DNA of 64,000 nt, taken from positions 62,001 through 126,000 of the forward strand of contig QANU01042752.1 in assembly GCA_003254905.1 (NCBI GenBank). Reading direction: 5' to 3'. The notes below the pieces were generated by a model, which worked only from the letters and a program-made list of their open reading frames with translations, did no database searches and had not been told where the DNA came from. The first letter of the stretch is position 1, and every line of letters starts with the position of its first letter. The position numbers and the translations under genes were made by a program. The stretch comes from Nissolia schottii. Taxonomy: Eukaryota; Streptophyta; Magnoliopsida; Fabales; Fabaceae. Below are positions 50,461-62,295 of this stretch, in pieces.

Positions 50461-52136
50461 TTTCATGCATAGTATATGTACTAAGCTATTTCTTTCTTTC
50501 TTTTTGTTTGGTAACAATGTACTCAACTAATTTATGGAATCTTGACCAAAAAGAAAAGTAGTTTGTGGAATAAAGGAATATATATAGAAATAACGATAAA
50601 AATCTAATCATAAGGAATAAAGGAATATATATAGAAATAACGAAAGAAAATCTAATCATCACAGAAGTCGAATAATGCGTTGCTTGTCCAGGGGTTCTAG
50701 TATTTTTCCCTTTCAATATTCCATAGTTGAGGGGGTGTGTGTGTGTGTTTTTTTTTAACTTCAAAAGTTACATTTGATTCAACTTACAACTTACAACTTC
50801 ATGCATGTTACAAAAATTTCTCACCACTAGATTGAAGCTTTCAATACCATATGGGTATGTTTACATTTTGTAAAATGTATTTTATTTTAAAAAGAAATCT
50901 ATAATTACTAAAATTTTAAAATTTGACGAGGTTACATTTTGTTCCAAAATTAAATTAGATAATCATGTATAAATTTAATTGTTATTTACATACATATATA
51001 AAGTTTTTCTTTTTCACTTTCATCAAATCAAATAATTTTTTATATATCTGAATTTTTAAGAAGTAAGAGAGTCAACTATTTTATTTATGTGTTAAGAATT
51101 AATTGAATGACAGTATAAAAAGTACAAAAAAGTTATACACTTATTTTTTCTCTCTTATATCTCTCTTTTTTTTTTCTTCTTTTTACAAAGATAGATAATT
51201 GTATTTATTTATCCCTTAGAGAAACAAATATAAAGAGGTATCTGGTCAAAGTACAACAATAATAAAAGATGTAGAGATTTTCAAGTAGTAATTGTTAAGA
51301 GAAAACACATAGACCAAGTTCGGAAAAAAAGAAAGAAAATAACTAAACAAACTGATTACGAAAGAAAAAGAGAAATTTCTAATTAAAATTGAATTGGGTA
51401 CCGATAAATTGCCTTTTCGGAAAGCTAAAAGCCATAAATAATATCTTCTTGAAATACTTTCTTGAATTCTAACTTCAAAATCCTCTAAAATACCTTCTTG
51501 AAAAGTAAAAAAATTATACACCTAATTTCATTCAAACACCCATAAATAACTTTTGACTTGTAAACAATTAAAATCGGTTAGAAGCTACACTATCCAAACA
51601 GGCTCTTAGAAATAGTATCTAAACTCAACGGTAATTGTTTTTCCCTTTCTAATCTTTATTTACTTTTACTTGTTTGGCAACTCAAGTTAGGGTCCATAAG
51701 TACAAAGTTGTAAAATATGGGGACTACTTTGCAATGATTTGTTGTTGTATTTCATTTTCACTTTTACCCCCTATTACATAACTAATGAAGCAACTTCGTT
51801 TTGAGAGCGGCTCTTATCTCTTGATTTATCTGTCCCATTATTTTGCATTTATTGGTTTTCAACAACCGTTATTAGGGTAAAGAAACTGAATATTTTTCAT
51901 ACACGTTAGCATGATCTGGATTCTGGAATTTAGATTATCTATTTCTTCATGATCTGGTTTTCAATCATTTGGAGGGTATGCGGGTAATTTCGCCACAAAC
52001 CGGTTGTTGCCCATAGCTTTCTCATCATTTCACTATTAGCGACCAAATTTCAATAACCAAAAAAAGGAAAAAGAAAAAAGAAACAGCATTCCAAATTCTT
52101 GGGTTGTCTTGTGGTTGTTTTGCTACCCTCTGAAAA
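50461..52136. other. intergenic, AT-rich, upstream of SAC8
   Basis: Contains a tandem repeat (50567-50660), a short GT run near 50738-50750 and long AT-rich tracts. No gene recognised. The last few hundred bases would be the SAC8 promoter and 5' UTR; no convincing TATA box was chosen. Confidence 0.4.
50567..50660. repeat. 47-bp tandem repeat, two copies
   Basis: The unit ggaataaaggaatatatata, then gaaataacga and aaaatctaatcat, occurs twice in direct succession with a few differences. Confidence 0.8.
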
Positions 52137-55100
52137 ATGGAACCCTCTTCGAGTTCATCTGAAAGATTCAAGCTTTATGATGAGCTGGAGTTGCAGGAAT
52201 TTCAGGACAAGTTTGTGATCAAATCCCATCAATCCCCCAACCAAGGCTTCTGGATTAGCCGTCGTGATGGGAACATCAATTTACTTGATGGTAATAATCT
52301 GTTCTTCTTTTCTCCTTCTTTAGAATTTCAGTTTTTTTTTTTATTTTCTGAAGTAGAAATGACTTTTATGGGGTTTATGAAAATTTTCAAAATAAATCAC
52401 TTAATTGAAAGCATTTATGTTATTTGGTGTCTTAGTTGACCAAGGTTTGGTTGGCTATTTGGTTTGGGAAAGAACTCTATTCCATTTACACATTCTTGAA
52501 TCAGTTATAGTTAAAAATTACTATGTCTTGCTTTCTGAGGTTTACTTGGCTCTTATTTAGCTATTGATGTTTCAACACCATGTATTGCCAATTCTAGAAT
52601 TGTATTTGGAGTTAACCTTTTTATTTAATGATTTCCCTTCATAAATTATCGGTCATCTTTTGTAGATGAAACATGCTCTGGAAGTCCATCAAAGACATCT
52701 ACAATTTATGGTTTGCTGGGAACAATTAGATTGGTTGTAGGTAAATGCTTAAATGCTTTTATCTTGAGTTGTTTACTATATACTTGCATTTGAATTTGTT
52801 GTCTCATTTATTCGTTCACATGCTTGGATGTGAACTTGCTTGATTGGCTGGTATTAACATCTAATGCTGTCATGTTCCTCCTTGAGGATCTTTTTTCGTT
52901 GAAATGTTAGTAGGTAAGGGAAAATCAAAATCTAATCCCATTTGTACATACTAATAATCATGCATGTTTTGGCAACTGATGAAATTGACTAATTTCTGCA
53001 ATGTTCTCCCTTCACCTTTTCTGTTATGGGAAGAACATCTAATATGCCTTCGTCACAGGTAGATCATTTTTTACTGCGTATGCTTTAGCGAAGCAATGTT
53101 GAGATAGCTAAAGAAAATTGAGATGAAATATTTTTCTTTTCCCTCTCTCTCTCTCTCTTTTTTTTTTTTTTTTTGGTTTTCTTAAGTAACAACCTATTCT
53201 AACAGCATAACTTCCTTTATACTCATTAAGACTCAATGATGTGTACGTCTAGGAACTTATGCCATTGTAATAACCTCTCGGAAGGAAGTTGGAAATTTCC
53301 TTGGTCTTCCAGTATATCGCGTGATGTCTATGAGAGTATTGGCCTGTAATGACGCTTTAAGGTTTTCAACTGGGCAAGAAGTAAGGAGTTACTTGGTCAG
53401 AAATTATTGAGGCATCATTCAAATGTTATGCTTGTGATTAGTGTTTAATATGTTCTCTATGTATATCTTTCTGTAGAAAAAGGATGAGGCTTACTTCATG
53501 ACTCTCTTGAAAATAGTGGAGTCAATGCCGGGTTTGTACTATTCATATGAAACAGATATTACATTGAAGTAAGAGTCATTATCTATAAATTCTGGATTGT
53601 TATTATCATTGTCTCATCAATTAATATCATTCCAAGGTTGATGTTCATAAGATGTAATTCATGGTGTCCACCAGCTTGCAGAGAAGAAGCAAGCTAGTAG
53701 ACGGGTGGATGAGTAAGCCGTTATGGAAGCAGGTCAGTTGACATAATCCTTGATTTCTGGGAATTGTTGTCATCATATATCTATTGAAAGTGAAGCATTC
53801 TGTCACTGACATTTTGTTCATGTCTAATTCAGTTGTGTTGTGTTTTACAGCTGAAATTTCACATATATCTCAGCTGTTTGTGGCATATATGTTACTTCAT
53901 TTTGATCCATTATTGCTGAAGCATTCTGTCACTGACATTTTGTTCATGTCTAATTCAGTTGTGTTGTGTTTTACAGCTGAAATTTCACATATATCTCAGC
54001 TGTTTGTGGCATATATGTTACTTCATTTTGATCCATTATTTTATTGCTTAGTTCCATGATTTCATTTCAAGATATCATGTTAAGTTCTATTAATCTTGAT
54101 GTCTTTAATTCTAGAATACGGAAGATTAAAGGAAGTCCTCTTGATTCCTGTTGTCACCATTTAATTCAATTATCAATAAAAATTTTCTGAAAATATAGGT
54201 ATCCCTTTTCAATTTGTATTACAGGCTGACCCTCGATTTGTCTGGAACAACCATCTTTTGGAGGATCTTATTGAGTGTAAGGTTAGATAATAATATAATA
54301 CATGGCAGTACTTCTGTTTGCTGAAGTGAAAATGCTTTTAGTTTTACCCAGAAAAGGACGTGTTTGAGAGTTTTTAACAAACTTTATCTTGTTATTCTTT
54401 GTTTGATAATGAGGCTTTCCCCCTTAACACTTATTCTTTATGGTTTCAGCTCGACAAATTCATCCTACCCGTACTACAAGGGAATATCCTTCCTTCTGCC
54501 TCCTTGTGTGTTTCTATGTGTGTGTGTGAGAGAGGTTGTGTGTGTGTATGCATATGCTATCCGCATAACATAGCTCTCCATGTAACATAAGTACAACAAA
54601 ATGATGAAAATGAAATAAGTATGCATTCAATATGTGAAGCCTATAATGTTCTCTCTTAACTGGGGTCTAAGCTTCCAAGCAACAGAATTGAAGCTAAAAG
54701 ACTCACATGCTGTGGTAACATTAGTTTCAAGGAGATGTACACGGCGCCTAGGTACGATGTCCCAAAGATGCTTCCTTCTTATAATAAAAACAATAACATA
54801 ATAAATTTGTAATAGCTCGTTATAACATGGCAATATGGTGACATAGGAACAAGAATGTGGAGAAGAGGAGCTAACCTTGAAGGTGACGTGGCCAATTTAA
54901 TCGAAACTGAACAGTTGCTCGAAATTGAAGAATACTGTTCCTCATTTTTGCAGGTATAATGAAGTATCAACTTTCAGTAATTCCTTTCAGTATTTTCTTC
55001 TAACAGATGGTTATGTAACATCTCCCATGTTTCTAAGAATTTGTAATCATGTATGTTAAGCCCCACATTGGTTTGGCATGTGGCTGTAATACTCTTTATA

Positions 55101-58100
55101 ATTGCTTGGACAATCTTCCCCATTGAAGTAGCGATTGGAGTTGAGTTAGGCCCCCCTCTATTCCACCTGAAGACTTCCAGTCTTGCAAATTTCATGCTCT
55201 AGATGTCCAGCCTTAGAGTGAGGATGTGTGTTAAGTTCCACAATGGCTAGACATATGGTTCAAATACTCTTTATAATAGTTTGGACAATCCTCCCCCTTA
55301 AATAACTTTTAGGATTTGAGTTAGGCCACCTCAGTTTTAACATAGTCAAACATGCTGTAGGACTTTCAGTGCCATATCTGCCTGAAGTTTTAACTGTAGT
55401 TTATTCAATTTTGAAGAATAGAAAGCTTCGCCATTTTAGTTGCTGTAGAAACTTTAGTTGTGTATTTGGAAATGTTAGCCACAAGGTTTGGTTAGCCAAT
55501 GAACTTCGTATTAATTTTTTGTTTTTTTTGATAAAAGAAAATTTTCATTAAGTAGAGAATGAGCTTTGTATTAATCAATAACTGGAACGTAACAACGTTT
55601 ACGTTTGCTTGTCAATGGAGGTAAAGAATTTTTTTTAAAAGTAAAGAAACGTGAATGGACATTGTGTCCTAAATTCTGCATAAAATCTTTTATCTTTAAG
55701 CATCAACTTTTTGGCCTCCCAATTAGTGATTTGTACTCCAATTAATTGTTTTGCAGGTTCGAGGTTCAGTTCCACTGCTGTGGGAGCAGATTGTTGATCT
55801 AAGCTATAAACCACACCTTAGGGTTATTAGTCATGAGCAAACGGTAAACTTCTATTTTTGATTCTGCTAGTGTTTTAATGGTTTTATCACGAGGTTTATG
55901 CTTTGTTTTATCCTTCATCACTCCTGATCCAGCCGAATATAGTGGAGCGTCATTTTCATGATCTATTACAAAGATACGGAGAGATAGTAGCAGTTGATCT
56001 AACTGATAAAGTATGGCTTCTATCTTCTCTCTTTCTACTCAGCCATGAGTCTGCCTCATTATTGTTATTCCAAAGATATGTAACATCTTCTTGATGCTTG
56101 GGATGCAAAGATATTCATGATTGGGAATAAATGTGTCTGGTTTTCAGTTTTGTCTCAAACAGCTGGCTCCTTTAGGGACTTTATACATCATATCATATTT
56201 AAATATTTCTGCACTTTCCAGCGCCCTTTTCTCTTTCCCTTTTAAGTGCATCAGTTGCTTTATGTTTTAATTTTGAGCAATTTCTTGTTAATCTTACTGT
56301 TGTAGCATGGTGAAGAAGGTCAATTAAGTGCAGCATATGCTGCTGAAATGCAAAACCAGAAAAATGTGAGGTGATAATTTATACTTCTTTCCTCCTCATA
56401 CTCTTATACTGCCACCTTGTGATAATGGAGTTAAAATCTCAAATTGTATCAGCGTGTTGATATGATTATCTTGTCATTTTTTTCTTTTTTCGTTTTTGTT
56501 TGAACCGTTTCTTATTTGACTCATGGATTATGGCAGATATGTGCCTTTTGATTTCCATCACCACTGTAAGAGCTCAAACTTTGATAATCTGAAAATCCTC
56601 TATGATCAAATCTCAGATGACTTTGAAAAGCAAAGGTAAAGTACAAAAAAAAAAATAGTAACATGCCACAATCCAGATATGCTGGCGATCTATAATTCAG
56701 ATTTTTAATCATTGCTGTTTCAGTTGAGCAGATACTTTTTGATAGATAGAAAAGGAAATGTACTAGAGGAGCAGAGAGGACTTATCAGATCAAACTGCAT
56801 TGATTCCCTTGACCGAACAAATGTTACCCAGGTTTGCTGACAATCGATTAGTTGATTGCTAAGACTTGTTCTTTTCTTATTCCTTCTCTGATTCACCCTT
56901 TTGTTGACTTTCTTTGCTCTATTTGCAGTGTTATCTGGCCCAGGCATCATTAGATCAACAGTTGCAGAGGATTGGAGTGCTTACTCCCTCTGAGCACATT
57001 TCGATGTTTGACGAAGAATATAGAAAATATAGAACATGTATGGCGTTTCTTGATAATTTACACCATTCCTCTTTTTGAATTACTTCCCTGCTTATTTATA
57101 CTCTGTTATATTCAGTGTGGGCAGAACAAGGTGATGAGATAAGCCTCGAGTATGCCGGGTCTCATGCCCTCAAAGGGGACTTAGTTAGGTATGAGATTTT
57201 TGGTATTGAAACTCTGCGTTCCGATTTTCCCTTCTGATACTAATAGATTTTGGAATATGATGCAGGTATGGAAAACAAACATTAACAGGACTAATTAAAG
57301 ATGGGATGAGCGCACTTTCACGATATTACTTGAATAATTTCCACGATGGGATTCGACAGGCAAGTTCATTTATGTTCATTATTCTTCGCACTTGTTTAAA
57401 TGAAAAGGACTCAATCTCAAAGTGTTTGATAATCATATCTTATTTTGGTAGGATGCCTTGGATTTGATAAGTGGTCACTACACTGTCAGTAGAAACAAAC
57501 CTTCTTCCATCCAGCAGAATAGCTTCGAACCTTTAGCCGTAAGTAGCGTCAGGGCCTACTCTCTCTATTTTCTGCCACCCACAAATCCTGAATTTTTGTA
57601 ATGAATTGAGAAAGGAAATGACACTTGTACCCAAGACCAATGGGGGGTGGATTACTTTATGTTGATCTTGGTTGAAATATATGGCATTGCCATCTACCAT
57701 ATGAATTTGAATCCAGTTATAATTTGATGACATGATAAAAATTGATGCATTATGCATTCTGATAATATGATTAACTTTTAGAAGGTTCATCACACACAAT
57801 ACACATACCCCAATTTCAGCACAGTTAAATTTAAATGTTGTTTGTGGACATAGATAACTATATATTACACTTCTCCTTTTTTTTTTTTTTTAAAATGGCT
57901 TAAGAAAAATAAATTTTCAATGGCATTGACATGTTCTGTAGAAAACTGTAAACATGCAGATCCTCCCTGTGGCATCAGCTTTGATAATTGGTGGTTTGAC
58001 AGCAACAACCTTCACTCTTCAGCAAGGTATATATGTTTTCCAACAGAATATAGGATCCTTGATGCTCACTTTGCTTTTCCTTTTCCGCTTTTTATTTTAC

Positions 58101-58279
58101 TTTCTTTTTTATTTTAAAACTTCGGTGTCAATTTTCTTGTTTGTTTTCTAGCGGGTCGAAACACGCAACAATATGTGTCCTCTGTAATTTTTGCTGGAAT
58201 AACTGCTGGTGTTATGGCCATTGTCAAAGCTAATGGAAGACAGTTCTGTTCACGGCCCCGGTTGTGTGGTCTCTTGTGA
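52137..58279 (+). CDS. SAC8: SAC8, phosphoinositide phosphatase (SAC1-like, C-terminal membrane anchor)
   Basis: Twenty exons: 52137-52290, 52666-52740, 53253-53380, 53477-53568, 53675-53732, 54225-54281, 54450-54483, 54671-54751, 54847-54953, 55757-55843, 55933-56010, 56306-56370, 56537-56635, 56732-56831, 56929-57037, 57116-57188, 57266-57359, 57452-57538, 57960-58026 and 58152-58279; 1773 nt, 590 aa, close to Arabidopsis SAC8. Seen: the SAC domain with [77 protein letters not shown], the catalytic motif [12 protein letters not shown], then [18 protein letters not shown]; two hydrophobic C-terminal stretches ([33 protein letters not shown]) anchor it. Family knowledge: SAC6-8 are ER/endomembrane phosphatases acting on monophosphorylated phosphoinositides. 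Odd: the second Cys of the usual NCxDCLDR motif is Ser (codon 56805-56807), intron 7 looks U12-type with AT-AA ends, and intron 17 is GC-AG. Confidence 0.95.
53791..54042. repeat. 126-bp tandem duplication in SAC8 intron 5
   Basis: Units 53791-53916 and 53917-54042 both begin tgaagcattctgtcactgac and are identical except for the last few bases. The lack of divergence implies a recent event or an assembly error. The 91-aa frame across it is an intron artefact. Confidence 0.9.
54484..54670 (+). other. U12-type (minor spliceosome) intron 7 of SAC8
   Basis: The intron begins atatccttcc, the U12 AT-AC donor consensus. Its end has tctcttaac, a good match to the U12 branch-site consensus (tccttaac), with the branch A about 11 nt from the splice point. 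The reading frame of SAC8 requires exon 8 to start at 54671 (gcttccaagc), which makes the intron end in AA. Confidence 0.8.
55050..55350. repeat. diverged direct repeats in SAC8 intron 9
   Basis: Two stretches share ttaag(c/t)(c/t)ccaca, gacaatc(t/c)(t/c)ccc and aatactctttataat(t/a)g, about 180 bp apart, each followed by gttaggcc. They look like two copies of an unclassified repeat. No coding meaning. Confidence 0.55.
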
Positions 58280-58690
58280 TACAAGTAACATTTATTCTAC
58301 ACTACCCCATTGAGCAAATGTAGAAAATATGTGTTGTCTCATGCTAGAGATTGTAATAGAAATTGTAAATATGATGCTTATGCTGATAATTTGTGTTAAG
58401 ATAAATAGCTAGATATCCATGAACTGTTGTGTTGATATCAGTTGGTGTAGCACGGTCACTCGGCTCTCTTTTGAGTTGTCCAATTGTTGGTTATATTCAT
58501 GTGGTTCAAATGAAAACCCGAACTAATAATGCATTATGTTTTCTCGTTTTCTGTTTTTATTTTATTTTATGTTTGAGTATGTTACATACCCAACAGCTGA
58601 AGATGAGAGGGCTAACCGAAAAGGGAAGGAAATCATTCCCCTTCCATATCATTATTCTAGAAGGAATAAGAAATGCAACAATATCTGATT
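58280..58690. other. SAC8 3' UTR and intergenic
   Basis: Follows the SAC8 stop; AT-rich, no gene. Ends where the gypsy LTR starts (tgttagagcc). The ORF at 58429-58728 crosses that boundary and is incidental. Confidence 0.45.
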
Positions 58691-59034
58691 TGTTAGAGCC
58701 AAATCAGGGTTTTTTAGGGAAAGAATAAATTAGGAATTAATTAGTTAGAGATAAATAAGGAAGTGAGAATTTTTAGGAAACTAATTCCCTGATTCTCTCC
58801 TATTGTTAATTATAAGTAGGATCTTAGGGAATAGGGGAAGGCATTCAGAACCTAGGAGGCTAGAAGGACCAAGGGATCCTCAATTCCCAGATTATTCCTA
58901 GCTGTATATTCCTTTCTATTAGCAATCCTTGTTTTCGGTTCTGTTACAGAAATTCCCCACCTAAATTTCTGCATAAGCAATAAAACACTGAGCATTTCAA
59001 CAAGCATTTTTCTCCCTTGGTACCAGTTCTTACA
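58691..59034 (+). repeat. 344-bp 5' LTR of the gypsy element
   Basis: Starts tgttagagcc and ends ttcttaca (TG...CA), followed 2 nt later by the primer-binding site. The target duplication cannot be tested because the other end is absent. Confidence 0.8.
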
Positions 59035-59036
59035 AC

Positions 59037-59049
59037 TGGTATCAGAGCA
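59037..59049 (+). promoter_or_regulatory. retrotransposon primer-binding site
   Basis: Reads tggtatcagagca, complementary to initiator methionine tRNA. Confidence 0.85.
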
Positions 59050-62000
59050 CTATTCCTGGGATGACTGTGCATGGTGTCCACACGCGCTGCCATGGACAAC
59101 AGGTTGGACGAATTGGAGAGACAAATGGAGGAGGTAAAGGAGTCGCAGGCTTACACGTTTGAACTATTGCAGCAGATTAAGGACATGCTGCCACAGCAGC
59201 CACCAGGGAGTAATAACAGCGAAGGGAACAAAGGTGATGGGGAGAGTTCAGGATGCGGAGGAGGGGAAGAAAAGAACGAGGAAGAGGAGCCAAAAAGGAG
59301 GCGGTTTGAGGCCACCAGAAAATTGGATGTTCCAATTTTCTCAGGAGAAGGTGCGTACGATTGGTTGGTTAAAATGGAGAGGTATTTCCCTGTTAAACAA
59401 GCAGCCCCAAAGGACAAGATGGATAAGGACAACATGGATATTGTTACGTTGGCCTTGGAGGGGGAAGCCCTCACGTGGATGGCATGGTGGGAAGAGCACA
59501 CCCCGTTCCCAAATTGGCGACGGTTTAGAGAAGACCTACTCAAGTGGTTCCAACCAGGGGCGGCTCTCAATCCCTTGGCCCCTTTATTGGAAGTAAAGCA
59601 GGAGGAAGGCGTGGCACTGTACAGGAGAGAATTTGAGGCAGCAGCAAGGACTCAGAAGAATCTGGGAATAGAGGCCCTAATGTGCATTTTTGCGAACGGT
59701 TTGAAGAGGGAGATTCAAGTGGAGATAAAGGTAGCCAAGTTTGACAACCTGCCTGCCTTAATGGATAAAGCCATGGCGATAGATTGGAGGAACCATGCGT
59801 GGAGGGAAAATGGGATTAACCCCAACAACCGGATGACAGATGGATATTCCAGAAGCAGTGGAACCAGTGGAGGGGCTCCGATGGGGGCTATTTTTTTTTG
59901 GAGAAACACAGGTTTCACCAAGCCCTATGAAAATAAAGGCGGGGGGGCACGGAGAAATGGGGTCCAACATCAACTAAAAATTCTCTGACCACAGAACAGA
60001 AACTAGGCCAAACCCGAATGGGAGTAGCAGCAACGCGCAGTCAGTTCCAACCAGGAACAGCAACACTCATCGGCTCTCAAACGAGGAATGGGCAGAAAGG
60101 CAGCGCAAGGGGCTTTGTTTTCGCTGTGGTGAGAAGTGGGGACCTGACCATAAGTGCACAATGCGACACTGCCAGATTATACTCCTTAGGGATGAGGAAA
60201 GAGAGGGGGATGACGAAGAAACGCCTCACCTGGAGATTCAAGAAGGAGAGGAGGACAAAGAGGAATTGCAGCTGTCATCTTACAACTACTGGGGGCTCAC
60301 TTCCCACAAAACCTTTAAGGTTCAAGGGGAGATTCAAGGCCAACCCGTGATCATGCTCATTGACCCTGGGACATTGGCGAATTTTATTGCCCCCGAGGTG
60401 GTCAAGCAGCTGGCATTACCGCTTAAGAAGATCAAGGAGTTTCAAGTAGAGGTGGGGAATAGAGCCATAGAAAAAGGGCATGAAGGATGTGAAGCAATAT
60501 GACTGAACATTCAAGGGGTGCAATTAATTCAGAATTTTTTTGTGATGAAACTGGGCTGCTCGGAGGTAGTATTAGGAGCTGGTTGGTTGGCAAGTTTGGG
60601 GTCTTTTGTGGGTGATTATAGGGAATTAACCTTGAGTTAGGAGCAATAAAGCGAGAGACGGCTACTCAAGGGTGACCCCTTATTAAGGTGAAGCCAAGCC
60701 TCATAGAAGAACACCCTACACACCTTAAAAGGAAAGGGAAAAGGCTATGTCGTAACCTCTATGGCAGTAACCACCGAGGTACAGGTGGAAGAGTAGATAT
60801 CAGCAGTGGCCACACAGTTCCTTCAGCAGTTTCAGGATTTGTTTCAGCATCCAGGGGGTTTGCCACCTTAACGCGAAAAAGACCACGCCATCCTCCTTAA
60901 GGAAGGGTCTGAAATCCCTCGTATCTGACCTTATAGGTATCCCCACTACCAGAAAACTGAGATTGAAAAATCGTGGAAGAGATGTTGCAATCAGGTATCG
61001 TAAGGCCCAGCACGAGTCCTTTTGCGAGCCCCGTAATTCTCGTGAAAAAGAGAGATGGAGACTGGCGGTTCCGTGTGGACTATCGAGCCTTAAATAGAGA
61101 AACCGTAGCTGATAAATTTCCAATTCCTGTGATTGATGAGTTGTTGGACGAAGTAAGGAATGCCAAAGTTTTCACCAAACTGGACCTCAAATCAGGTTAT
61201 CATCAAATAAAGATGCGGGAAGAGGACATCCACAAAACAACCTTTCGAACCCATGAGGGCCACTACGAATTTCTGGTAATGCCTTTTGGTTTAACTAATG
61301 CTCCTTCCACTTTTCAGGCGCTCATGAACTAGCTATTGAGGCCCTTCTTGAGAAAATTCGTTTTGGTCTATTTCGACGACATACTTATTTACAGTTGGAG
61401 CTTGGAAGATCATTGGCAGCATTTACAACTGGTGTTTAAGGTCCTTTGACAATACCAACTTTACCTCAACAAGAAGTGTAAGTTCGCCCAGGAAAGAATC
61501 AAATACTTGGACCACATTATATCCAAGGAAGGGGTAGCTGCAAACCCCAAGAAGATCCAAGACATGATGGATTGGCCCATTCCTAAGGACCTCAAGGCTT
61601 TGACAGGATTCCTAGGATTAACAGGCTATTACCGGCGTTTCGTTAAAAATTATGGGAGGATAGCTTGGCCCCTTACACAATTATTGAAGAAAGATCAGTT
61701 CAGATGGAGCAGCGAAGCACAAACAGCCTTTGAAGCCCTCAAAACGGCCATGGTGATAGTTCTCGTGCTTGCCGTCCCCTCCTTTTCCAAGCCTTTTGCC
61801 ATAGAAACTGACACTTCAGGCAAGGGAATAAAGGCAGACCGGTGGCATACATGAGTCAAAAGCTCTCCGAACAAGCTCAATCAAAATCTGTCTATGAAAG
61901 GGAATTGATGGCGATGGTGCTAGCCATTCAGAAATGGAGACATTATCTCTTAGGGCAGCAGTTAACTATTTTTATCAACCAAAAAAGTCTCAAATTTTTC

Positions 62001-62295
62001 CTAGATCAACGGATTGGAGGCGAGGAACAACAGAAGTGGATGACCAAACTGCTCGGGTTTGATTTCGAAATTAAGTACAAGGCAGGGAAGGACAATAGGG
62101 TGGCAGATGCACTCTCCAGAAAATTCCAGTTTGCTGTCGTGTCTGTAATTTCAGCAGGAGAATGAGCTGATCTTGCGGATGACGTTTAGAAGGATCCGAA
62201 ACTCAGAAGCATCATGCAGGATTTAATTGCAGATCGAGATGCACTAGCGGGATACACTTTGCAGAATGGGAAACTACTGCATCAAAGGCGTTTGG

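Larger units (their letters stand above)
58691..62295 (+). mobile_element. Ty3/gypsy retrotransposon fossil, broken, interrupted by another LTR
   Basis: Parts in order: 5' LTR 58691-59034; primer-binding site tggtatcagagca at 59037-59049; gag from 59071 (MVSTRAAMDNRLDELERQME; capsid LDVPIFSGEGAYDWLVKMER); a zinc knuckle CFRCGEKWGPDHKC near 60118-60160; protease near 60325-60500; RT near 60973-61460 ([24 protein letters not shown]); RNase H to about 62110 (KAGKDNRVADALSRK). The integrase is missing because an LTR interrupts at about 62296. A handful of breaks in pol make it non-functional, but the long open gag and the recognisable pol domains suggest moderate rather than great age. The 3' LTR is not in the window, so no LTR dating is possible. 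Confidence 0.9.

Noticed and set aside
53784-54059. 91-aa frame with an internal repeat
   Set aside because: It is the 126-bp tandem duplication read through a SAC8 intron.
59037-59049. tRNA-like tggtatcagagc motifs here, at 34269 and at 37254
   Set aside because: They are retrotransposon primer-binding sites of 12-13 nt with no tRNA cloverleaf around them.
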